In this document: positions 1 to 5,588 of the stretch, piece by piece | How the letters are laid out: each line of letters opens with the position of its first letter | Position numbering within the stretch: position 1 is the first letter of the stretch | Origin: Deltaproteobacteria bacterium | Lineage (GTDB): Bacteria > Myxococcota_A > Polyangia > JAAYKL01 | Assembly (NCBI GenBank): GCA_011389755.1 | Contig: JAABTR010000542.1 | Location: 1 to 5,655 of the forward strand | DNA: 5,655 bases | Reading direction: 5' to 3' | Position numbers and translations under genes: made by a program | Notes under the pieces: model-generated | The model's input: only the letters and a program-made list of their open reading frames with translations | The model's database searches: none | Told to the model about the DNA's origin: nothing

Positions 1-379
1 CTACGAACACGATCCAAATGTCAACGAGAACCAAGTGGATATGCGGCACGTGGGGACCCCCGACCTGTACGGGGGATTTTACCTGAACGTCATCCCCATC
101 GAAAAACTCAGCATCAATCTGTCCGGTTATTACTACACGGGGCACACGCAGATCCGCAACGACTCCACCATCGGCATCATGAAAGATGCCGAGTACCAAC
201 CGGCCAAGTATGATGTCCTGGGCAAGCTCATTCTCGGAGCCAAGGTGTCCTACAACGTCTGGGGCGATCTCGAGCTTTACGCCAGCGGGCACAACCTGCT
301 CGCCTTGGAGCGCCCCGAGTTCGCATGGGCGGACCAGACCAAGTTCGCCGTTTTGTTGGGAGCAGACTATGGGTATTAA
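1..379 (+). CDS. TonB-dependent receptor, C-terminal part only (5' end outside the window)
   Basis: This is the 3' end of an outer-membrane TonB-dependent receptor: 125 whole codons from base 2 to a TAA at 377-379. Only the last strands of the beta-barrel are present. They show alternating aromatic/polar strands, a 'GYYYTGHTQ' strand, an 'SGHNLLALERPEF' segment where such receptors carry their conserved 'xNLxD'-like motif before the last strands, and a C-terminal aromatic residue (Tyr) as expected of the barrel-assembly signal. Family membership rests mainly on the 73% identity to the C-terminus of the complete receptor at 869-3169. The plug, signal peptide and start lie upstream, so intactness cannot be judged. 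Its last codons overlap the start of the next gene by 11 bases, implying co-transcription and probably translational coupling. The substrate is unknown. Confidence 0.88.
   Translation, partial: YEHDPNVNENQVDMRHVGTPDLYGGFYLNVIPIEKLSINLSGYYYTGHTQIRNDSTIGIMKDAEYQPAKYDVLGKLILGAKVSYNVWGDLELYASGHNLLALERPEFAWADQTKFAVLLGADYGY
2..376 (+). repeat. Tandem paralogous segment, copy 1 (receptor C-terminus)
   Basis: This segment aligns codon for codon, without gaps, to 2792-3166 at a constant offset of 2790 bp. By hand count 91 of 125 encoded residues are identical. At nucleotide level the longest identical runs I found are only 16-17 bases, for example 45-60 with 2835-2850, and 168-184 with 2958-2974. This is therefore an old gene duplication and not a recent repeat. 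Confidence 0.85.
358..362 (+). promoter_or_regulatory. Ribosome binding site that fixes the lipoprotein start
   Basis: GGGAG lies 6 bases before the ATG at 369, inside the coding sequence of the upstream receptor. It supports ATG 369 over any earlier in-frame start, because the reading frame remains open far upstream within the receptor gene. Confidence 0.6.
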
Positions 380-836
380 AAAATCATCATTTGCGTTCTT
401 GCGCGCCGCCGCCTTGTGGACCGCGGCCTTTTTCCTCGCTGCCCAGGTCACGGCCTGCGAATTCGATCGCTTTGACAAACATCGCGAGGACATCGAAGAC
501 CGCGTCGCCGCCGGAGACACCGACGACTCCTCGGTCAGCTCCGATCCAGACACCGGCACCTCCATCGAGCAAGAGACCTCGCCGGTTCAAACAGATGACG
601 ACAGCTCGGCGGGCACCGATTTTTCTTGTGACTACGCCCCGTGCACCAGCGAAGAGGACTGCTCTTGCACGGCGAACGCCCAGTGCATTCGCGAAGGCCC
701 GAGCATGGTCAAGGACCACTGCTTCATCGTCGACTGCGATCCAGGCGACCCCGCGACCTGCCCCGAGGGCAAAAACTGCATCGACGCAGGCCCGCTGAGC
801 CAAGGAATACTGGGGATGGTGTGCTTTAACCTCTAA
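369..836 (+). CDS. Small Cys-rich secreted lipoprotein, family not recognised
   Basis: The protein has 155 residues. Residues 1-29 form a lipoprotein signal peptide: basic N-terminus (Lys4, Lys5, Arg12), a hydrophobic core, and a lipobox 'VTAC' with the lipidated Cys at 30. Residue +2 is Glu, not Asp, which is compatible with sorting to the outer membrane. Residues 31-83 are a low-complexity acidic, Ser/Thr-rich linker (17 Asp/Glu against 4 Lys/Arg). Residues 87-152 form a compact domain with ten cysteines (87, 92, 98, 100, 106, 118, 123, 131, 137, 152), probably disulphide-bonded outside the cytoplasm. I do not recognise the domain; the spacing recalls the small 'C-x-s-D-x-D-C' modules of myxobacterial surface lipoproteins. 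The ATG at 369 was chosen because it has a good ribosome binding site and gives a textbook signal peptide. The gene overlaps the upstream receptor by 11 bases and ends 32 bases before the next receptor's start, so a role as accessory protein to one or both receptors is a reasonable inference. No enzymatic motif is visible. Confidence 0.85.
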   Translation: MGIKKSSFAFLRAAALWTAAFFLAAQVTACEFDRFDKHREDIEDRVAAGDTDDSSVSSDPDTGTSIEQETSPVQTDDDSSAGTDFSCDYAPCTSEEDCSCTANAQCIREGPSMVKDHCFIVDCDPGDPATCPEGKNCIDAGPLSQGILGMVCFNL

Positions 837-848
837 GACGCGGCGTCT
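836..848 (+). other. Short inverted repeat between lipoprotein and second receptor
   Basis: AGACG (836-840) and CGTCT (844-848) are perfect complements around a CGG triloop, and the hairpin begins on the last base of the lipoprotein stop codon. There is no T-run after it, so it does not look like an intrinsic terminator. It may be an intercistronic mRNA-stability or translation-tuning hairpin just upstream of the next ribosome binding site, or it may be chance. Confidence 0.35.
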
Positions 849-856
849 AACCCATG

Positions 857-861
857 AGGAG
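857..861 (+). promoter_or_regulatory. Ribosome binding site that decides the second receptor's start
   Basis: AGGAG lies 7 bases before the ATG at 869. An earlier in-frame ATG at 854 has no Shine-Dalgarno-like sequence ahead of it, and the AGGAG would then fall inside its own coding sequence. The start at 869 is therefore preferred. Confidence 0.75.
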
Positions 862-868
862 TCGAACA

Positions 869-3169
869 ATGGGCCTAAAAGGCCGGACCCGAAATGCTTC
901 GTCAGTATTGGCGGGAGCCTTAATAACGACGGTCGCGACTTTTTGCTTTGCTCAGTCGAACAGCACGGCGCCGCCCGACGAACGAGACTCGCAAGTATCG
1001 GATCTGTTCGACATGTCCCTCGAAGAGCTCATGACCGTAAAAATCGAGACGGCCTCTAAGAAAGAGGAGTCGGTCTTCGATTCCCCTTTGTCGGCGACGG
1101 TGATCACCCGCGAGGAGATCCGACGCAGCGGCTCGAGAACGATCATGGAAGCGCTGCGGCTCGCGCCAGGGCTCATCGTGCGCGAACAGACCGTGGGGAA
1201 CTACGATATCCACATTCGCGGTCTCGACAATGTCCCGCCTCACCGCGCCTTGCGAGATTTTTCGTCCATGACCATCTTGGTCATGATCGATTACCGCGTG
1301 GTCTACAACTACTTCCAGGGCGGCACCTTCTGGGAGACCCTCCCCGTCGACGTCCACGATGTCGACCGCATCGAAATCATCCGAGGCCCCGTGGCCGCCA
1401 TGTACGGCCCCAACGCGGTCAGCGGCGTTATCAACATCATCACCTCGGCTCCTAAGAAAGAGGGCTTCTACACCCGCGAGAGAGCAGAGTACGGGCCCCT
1501 TGGGGACGAAAGAATCCTCGGCGCCTCGGCGGGTTACAAGTGGGAAAAGGTGAGCGCCCTGCTCTCGGGCAATTACCATCACGCCGACCGCACGCAAACC
1601 TCCTACTACGGCTTTCGCGACCAACAATGGTACGACGAGCCCGCCGATATCAGAGGCTCGCTGACCGGTGGACCGCTGACCCGTCCTTATGTCCGTTACC
1701 CCCGTTTGGATCTGGCAACCGATAGGTTCGGTCTGAGCGGTTTTTTGGGGGCAAAGCCCACCGAAAAAATCGAGCTCAACGTCTCGAGCGGCTACCAGAA
1801 CTCGCGATCTCAAAAAATCTACCTGGACAACCTATCGACGCCGCTGACCACAAACGACTCCCAGACCTGGTACGCCGACGCTTTGACCACGATCTACGAC
1901 GTGAGGTTTCACGTCTCGTACCTAGGCGGCCACCAGATGACACCGAGAGGAACATCTCATTATAGCTACGAGGTCAACGAGTATGACCTGCACGTGCTGG
2001 ACGCCGAGGTCGAGTACGACCTCTCGCTCTTGGACGAGAAGCTCTCCATACGGCCGGGCGCCGCTTTTCGGCGCGCCCAATACAACGGCGCCCTGCTGGC
2101 TGAAAAAGAAGCCGACGAGATCACACCGTCGGAAAAGGGCAGCACATTGACCGCCTTGAGCGCTTCTCTGCGCTCGGAATACAGCCCCATCGCGCCCTTG
2201 CGCTTCATCGCCGCGGTGCGCCTGGATCACTACCCCGACCGCACCGAAGAGAGCTACATCCCACGAACCGAAGAGAACCTCGACCCCACCACACCGCTGC
2301 AAACCCAAACCCGCGAGGGGAAAAAGAATTATCTCTCGTGGCAGCTCTCCACCTCTTACAAGATCACCGAGGATCATCTGATACGGGTCTCCTACTCCCG
2401 CGCCTATCGGGCACCGTTCTTGGTGGATACCTACCTCAACGACTCCTACGCCGCTCCCACGTCCAAGTATGGTAACCGCGCCCTCGAACTGATGAGCGCC
2501 GACGCAGTCGAGCTGGGCTACCGCAGCAGATTCAACAAGGAGCTTCAAGCCGACATCGAGGTCTTCGGCTCGCGCAACAAAGATTTCTCCGAGATCTATC
2601 TGCGGGCCATCGACTACGGCCCGCCTGTTCGTTTCTACTATCAGTACCATGAACTCGACACCGTGGCGTTCCAAGCCGGCGTGACCGCGTCCTTGTCACT
2701 CCTGCGGCGCCAATTCCAGGGCAAGATCTTCGGCACGATCCAGGAGACATACATCCAAAATCACGCACCGAACACGTCGCACTTCTTCGATTACGAGCAC
2801 GATCCTAACGAAAAAGCGAACCAAGTCGACGTCAGGCACGTGGGGACCCCGGAATTTTACGGCGGTTTCTATGCCAACGCGATGCCCATCGCCAAGCTCA
2901 ACGTGAACCTGAGCGGCTACTACTACACCCGCCACACGCAAATCCGCGCCGACTCGACCATCGGCATCATGAAGGATGCCAGGTATGTTCCGTCTCAGTA
3001 CGATGTGCCCTCCAAACTCATCTTGAACGCCAAGGCCTCCTACGACGTCGGGCGAGAGCTGAGCGTCTACGTCAGCGGCCACAACCTGCTCGCCCTCGAG
3101 AGACCGGAGTTCGCGTGGGCCGACAAGACCCAGTTCGCCGTCATGGTCGGCGCCGACTACGGCTTTTAA
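869..3169 (+). CDS. TonB-dependent outer-membrane receptor, complete
   Basis: The 766-residue protein imports an unidentified ligand across the outer membrane using TonB/ExbBD energy. Residues 1-28 are a signal peptide, with probable cleavage after 'CFA'. A short linker contains 'SLEELMTVKIETASKKEE', a segment typical of one large receptor subgroup; I cannot assign a TonB box with certainty. The plug domain spans about residues 70-195, with 'VITREEIRRSG', 'EALRLAPGL', 'IHIRGL', 'VDRIEIIRGP' (about 165-174) and 'YGPNAVSGVINIIT' (about 179-192). The rest is the 22-strand barrel, including 'YRAP' (513-516) and a 'GNRALEL' segment (from 535) where heme receptors would show a clear NPNL box. That box is not conserved here, so nothing argues for heme. 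The protein ends in Phe, the usual barrel-assembly residue. Length and architecture are normal and there is no frameshift. The start at 869 rests on an AGGAG at ideal spacing; an ATG at 854 would add five residues. The gene follows the lipoprotein by 32 bases and is the paralogue of the receptor ending at 379. Confidence 0.95.
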   Translation: MGLKGRTRNASSVLAGALITTVATFCFAQSNSTAPPDERDSQVSDLFDMSLEELMTVKIETASKKEESVFDSPLSATVITREEIRRSGSRTIMEALRLAPGLIVREQTVGNYDIHIRGLDNVPPHRALRDFSSMTILVMIDYRVVYNYFQGGTFWETLPVDVHDVDRIEIIRGPVAAMYGPNAVSGVINIITSAPKKEGFYTRERAEYGPLGDERILGASAGYKWEKVSALLSGNYHHADRTQTSYYGFRDQQWYDEPADIRGSLTGGPLTRPYVRYPRLDLATDRFGLSGFLGAKPTEKIELNVSSGYQNSRSQKIYLDNLSTPLTTNDSQTWYADALTTIYDVRFHVSYLGGHQMTPRGTSHYSYEVNEYDLHVLDAEVEYDLSLLDEKLSIRPGAAFRRAQYNGALLAEKEADEITPSEKGSTLTALSASLRSEYSPIAPLRFIAAVRLDHYPDRTEESYIPRTEENLDPTTPLQTQTREGKKNYLSWQLSTSYKITEDHLIRVSYSRAYRAPFLVDTYLNDSYAAPTSKYGNRALELMSADAVELGYRSRFNKELQADIEVFGSRNKDFSEIYLRAIDYGPPVRFYYQYHELDTVAFQAGVTASLSLLRRQFQGKIFGTIQETYIQNHAPNTSHFFDYEHDPNEKANQVDVRHVGTPEFYGGFYANAMPIAKLNVNLSGYYYTRHTQIRADSTIGIMKDARYVPSQYDVPSKLILNAKASYDVGRELSVYVSGHNLLALERPEFAWADKTQFAVMVGADYGF
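2792..3166 (+). repeat. Tandem paralogous segment, copy 2 (receptor C-terminus)
   Basis: Partner of 2-376, gapless at an offset of 2790 bp, with 91/125 encoded residues identical by hand count. The homology stops at the stop codons: the DNA after 3169 does not resemble the lipoprotein gene that follows copy 1. Confidence 0.85.
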
Positions 3170-3344
3170 ACGCCGAAGAAATTCCAGCTTTCTCTTACTA
3201 AAGCCAATCTCGCCGAACCGGACTGTCCCCTCGCTGTTCAGGACACGAGTGAACGCACTTGGGCGATGGATGCATTTTCCTGCGTTATCAAAGACGGAAT
3301 AAAAATTGCATTCTTCTTCATGCGCAAAATGAAGGAGGACCGAA
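3170..3344 (+). other. Spacer before hdeD-like gene, with inverted repeat and AT-rich patch
   Basis: No gene is supported in these 175 bases. GTTCA (3236-3240) and TGAAC (3250-3254) form a perfect inverted repeat with a 9-base centre, which could be an operator half-site pair. An AT-rich patch around 3296-3310 contains a weak -10-like TAAAAA (3300-3305) without a convincing -35 box, so a promoter for the next gene is plausible but not demonstrated. A GCTTT/AAAGC pair shortly after the receptor stop has no following T-run, so I see no clear intrinsic terminator. Confidence 0.3.
3332..3338 (+). promoter_or_regulatory. Strong Shine-Dalgarno of the HdeD-family gene
   Basis: AAGGAGG lies 6 bases before the ATG at 3345, a near-perfect anti-16S match. 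It fixes the start and suggests efficient translation, in contrast to the weak site in front of the kinase gene downstream. Confidence 0.8.
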
Positions 3345-3944
3345 ATGCATCTCATTGTCCAAAGAAACTGGTGGGCCTATGTCCTGCGCGGCTCTCTCGC
3401 GGTCGTGTTCGGTGTGGCCGTCTGGGTCGCCGCGATCATCTTTCCGGGCATCACCTTGAGCGCCCTGGCCATCTTGTTGGGAGCCTATTTCTTCGTAGAA
3501 GGCGCCATCGCGATCGTAGCCGCCATCCGCCACCGCAAAGAAAAAGGCTACGGTATCTTGTTGCTCGAGGGCATCGGCGGCCTCGTCATCGGCACCCTGG
3601 CCTTTGTGTGGACCGAGGTGACAGCCATGGCGCTCGTGTTTTTCGTGGCCGCCTGGGCGCTGGTGACCGGCATCATGGAGATCGTCACCGCCGTGCAGCT
3701 GCGTAAAGCGATAAAGCGAGAGTGGTTGCTAGCTCTGTCTGGCGTTTTGTCCGTGGCCCTGGGGATCATCGTGCTCGCCTTTCCCGCCGCCGGTGCCTTG
3801 GGAATCATGTGGATGATCGGCGCCTACGCGGTCGGCTTCGGAAGCCTCCTCATCGCCCTGGGAGTCAAGGCACGACGTTTAGATGACCTGCAAGGACAGG
3901 CGGGCAAAGATTCCGTGGAACACCGCAAAGAGCACGCGGCTTGA
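3345..3944 (+). CDS. HdeD-family (DUF308) six-helix inner-membrane protein
   Basis: The 199-residue protein is made almost entirely of membrane helices, at about 11-33, 37-60, 69-89, 93-117, 127-146 and 150-173, followed by a charged C-terminal tail (175-199). It reads as three repeats of a two-helix hairpin. The second helix of the first two repeats ends in a similar pattern ('GAYFFVEGAIAIVAAIRHR', 'TGIMEIVTAVQLRK') and a weaker third copy follows ('GAYAVGFGSLLIALGVKAR'). This layout, the length and the basic loops after each hairpin match the HdeD/DUF308 family. E. coli HdeD contributes to acid resistance at high cell density; the biochemical activity of the family is not established, so acid stress is only a family-based suggestion here. 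The gene is separated by 175 bases from the receptor cluster and by 176 bases from the kinase gene, so it is probably transcribed on its own. Nothing suggests truncation. Confidence 0.9.
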   Translation: MHLIVQRNWWAYVLRGSLAVVFGVAVWVAAIIFPGITLSALAILLGAYFFVEGAIAIVAAIRHRKEKGYGILLLEGIGGLVIGTLAFVWTEVTAMALVFFVAAWALVTGIMEIVTAVQLRKAIKREWLLALSGVLSVALGIIVLAFPAAGALGIMWMIGAYAVGFGSLLIALGVKARRLDDLQGQAGKDSVEHRKEHAA

Positions 3945-4120
3945 TGCCCAGTCGGGAGGCACGTCGCCGCCTACGTCGGGCCAGCTGCGGAAACCACCCA
4001 CAAGAAGGACGATTCTCTTATTGACCTCGGATACCTGCTCGAAACACTTGTGCAAGTCGTCGCAGCTCGGCAAACTGGCGACTCACGATGGTTCGGGTCT
4101 GACGAAGGTTTTTTGAGAGC
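3945..4120 (+). other. Spacer between HdeD-family gene and kinase gene
   Basis: No gene is supported in these 176 bases. TTGACC at 4021-4026 resembles a -35 box, but nothing resembling a -10 box lies at 16-18 bases from it. A run of six T (4109-4114) stands just before the kinase start but is not preceded by a GC-rich hairpin, so it is not called a terminator. Confidence 0.3.
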
Positions 4121-5461
4121 ATGTCCAAAAGAGTATCTCTGCTGAAACAACTGTGGCGCCACTTCCTGGGGTCTTTCGAGGTCGCCGGGGAGACGGCATC
4201 GAGCCACCCCCTGGCCACCCTCCCGGTGTTGTCTGTTTTTTTCGGAGCGACGGCCCTGGGGTGGCACGCGCCGAGCATCGGGTTGACCAATTGGGTGGCG
4301 CCCACCGCCCTCACCTTGGGCGCAGGGACGGCCTCGATAACCGCCTGGTTCCTGCGTCGCCACTTCGCCGCCGCCGCTGCCCTCCAGCTCATCGACATTC
4401 CGCTCTACGGCCTCGCCATCGTCTCGCTCGCGGTGTTCTCCCAGCCGCCTGCCTCCTACGTCTTCTTGTCGGCCTACGTCCTGATGTGCATCGTTTGGGC
4501 GACCCAGTACGGCCTCAACCTGCTGAGCGTCTTGAGCACGGTGATCGTGCCGTCGGGTTTCGCCCTTTTTTTCCGCGTCGACCCGATCATCATCGTTCAC
4601 CTTGTCTTTTGCCTCGTCATCTATTCACACACTGCCTACCGGACCACTGTCCGGCGCAGGCGCGAGCGCAAGCTCGCCGCGACCCAAGATGTCATCCGGC
4701 AGGTCGACAAACACTTAAAGGCGGCCAACGAGCAGCGCAAGCTCGAGCTCGCCTCCCGGGCCGGCGCCATCTTCCACGAGCTGCGCAGCGAGCTGGGCAT
4801 GGGCATGATGAACTGGCGTTTCGCCTCGCAGCAGCTTCGAGGCAAAGCCCCAAACCACGATGAATGCGAGGCCGCGCTCAATGAGGCCCAAGAGGGGTTC
4901 TCCAGGTTCGAAGAGCTCTTCGAGGAATTCCGGCGCATGGAGCTCGGCTCGAAAAACCAAAACACAAAGGCAGGCGCCCACTTTCGCCTCAAGGACATCG
5001 GATTCGTCAGCGTCACCCAAAACCAACAGGTCGCCTCGATCGCCCCGCCCGCAGACGAAGTTCCCGTCAAAGGAGACCTCGAAGACGCGCGGGTCGTGCT
5101 GAGGAACCTCTTGCAAAACGGCTACGACGCCGGCGCGAGCGCCATCGAGCTCAAGGTCGAACACGAGCACGACCGGGTCCGGATCCTCGTCACGGATGAC
5201 GGCAAAGGGCTTGCCCCTCCCGTCATCGAACATCTCTTCGAGCCTTTAGTCACAGCCGACAAAAAAGACGGCACCGGGCTCGGCCTTTACTTGTCCAAAA
5301 AGAAGGCGGTTTGGATGGGCGGAGATCTCCGGCTCGTGAACACGGGGCGAAAAGGTACCACTTTCGAGCTGGAGCTCCCCAAGCTGAAACCCGATCACAT
5401 CTCCGGCTCTCCATCGTCCAACCCGCCCGCGGTGCCCTCCGCACAGGTCGCTTCAGCGTAA
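4121..5461 (+). CDS. Membrane-bound sensor histidine kinase (orphan in this window)
   Basis: The 446-residue protein should autophosphorylate on a histidine and pass the phosphate to a response regulator that is not in this window. Residues 31-172 contain about six membrane helices with very short loops, so sensing is probably within or at the membrane; there is no periplasmic sensor domain, HAMP or PAS domain. A basic stretch (178-184, 'RRRRERK') and a predicted helical linker lead to the H-box 'FHELRSELG' with His219. A second dimerisation helix follows at about 247-273. The ATPase domain is complete: N-box 'RNLLQNGYDA' (328-337, Asn333), G1 'DDGKG' (359-363), F-box-like 'LFEPL' (372-376), G2 'GTGLGL' (384-389). 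Residues 425-446 are a Ser/Pro-rich tail. The H-box differs from the usual HELRTPL in having Ser-Glu for Thr-Pro. The start is secure because an in-frame TGA at 4100 leaves no earlier start, yet the nearest Shine-Dalgarno-like GAAGG (4104-4108) is 12 bases away, suggesting low expression. The signal sensed is unknown. Confidence 0.93.
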   Translation: MSKRVSLLKQLWRHFLGSFEVAGETASSHPLATLPVLSVFFGATALGWHAPSIGLTNWVAPTALTLGAGTASITAWFLRRHFAAAAALQLIDIPLYGLAIVSLAVFSQPPASYVFLSAYVLMCIVWATQYGLNLLSVLSTVIVPSGFALFFRVDPIIIVHLVFCLVIYSHTAYRTTVRRRRERKLAATQDVIRQVDKHLKAANEQRKLELASRAGAIFHELRSELGMGMMNWRFASQQLRGKAPNHDECEAALNEAQEGFSRFEELFEEFRRMELGSKNQNTKAGAHFRLKDIGFVSVTQNQQVASIAPPADEVPVKGDLEDARVVLRNLLQNGYDAGASAIELKVEHEHDRVRILVTDDGKGLAPPVIEHLFEPLVTADKKDGTGLGLYLSKKKAVWMGGDLRLVNTGRKGTTFELELPKLKPDHISGSPSSNPPAVPSAQVASA

Positions 5462-5530
5462 TCCCACTTTCCTCCTCGTTCCCCCGGCACCTCCCCTCGC
5501 CTTTGTCGCTGTCGCAATCGCTGCTTTTTT
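5462..5530 (+). terminator. Candidate Rho-dependent termination region (C-rich, G-poor)
   Basis: Directly after the kinase stop codon, bases 5462-5520 contain 29 C, 17 T, 9 G and 4 A by hand count: about half C and 15% G, with few secondary-structure options. That is the composition of a Rho loading (rut) region. It is followed by a TTTTTT run at 5525-5530 that lacks a stem in front, so it is not an intrinsic terminator. The call rests on composition only. Confidence 0.4.
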
Positions 5531-5558
5531 CTCGAAGACGCTTACCTTCCACCAAAAG

Positions 5559-5583
5559 AAAACGCGACGAAGCAGAGCGTTTT
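5559..5583 (+). other. Perfect 7-bp inverted repeat before the last gene
   Basis: AAAACGC (5559-5565) and GCGTTTT (5577-5583) are exact complements around an 11-base loop. Read as RNA, the 3' arm ends in UUUU, so it could be a weak, possibly bidirectional terminator. Because it ends only 5 bases before the ATG at 5589, it could instead be an operator, or a leader hairpin that covers the ribosome binding site. The sequence alone does not decide between these. Confidence 0.4.
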
Positions 5584-5588
5584 ATCGG

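Noticed and set aside
186..368. Upstream extension of the lipoprotein reading frame into the first receptor gene
   Set aside because: It overlaps conserved receptor coding sequence in another frame; the ribosome binding site and signal peptide both place the start at 369.
1..379. First receptor segment as a degraded pseudogene fragment of the second
   Set aside because: The frame is intact to a normal stop, substitutions preserve key residues and many are synonymous, and it runs off the window edge, so truncation is an artefact of the window.
387..869. Long minus-strand open frame opposite the lipoprotein
   Set aside because: Mirror frame of GC-rich coding DNA with no recognisable motifs; the + strand has a clear signal peptide and cysteine pattern.
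854..871. Earlier ATG (854) as start of the second receptor
   Set aside because: No Shine-Dalgarno precedes it, while AGGAG sits 7 bases before the in-frame ATG at 869; the latter also gives a normal signal peptide.
920..1813. Long minus-strand open frame opposite the second receptor
   Set aside because: It lies fully opposite conserved plug-domain sequence, and its Val/Asp/Gly-rich product is typical of an antisense shadow; the same applies to 1922-2674 and 2696-3355.
4021..4050. TTGACC as part of a sigma-70 promoter for the kinase
   Set aside because: No -10-like hexamer is present at 16-18 bases spacing.
4048..4057. CTTG/CAAG mini-palindrome in the spacer before the kinase
   Set aside because: Four-base arms are expected by chance and nothing around them supports a site.
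3883..4116. A 77-codon + strand frame covering the spacer before the kinase
   Set aside because: It overlaps the end of the HdeD-family gene in another frame, has no ribosome binding site, and its product shows no domain, signal or composition bias of interest.
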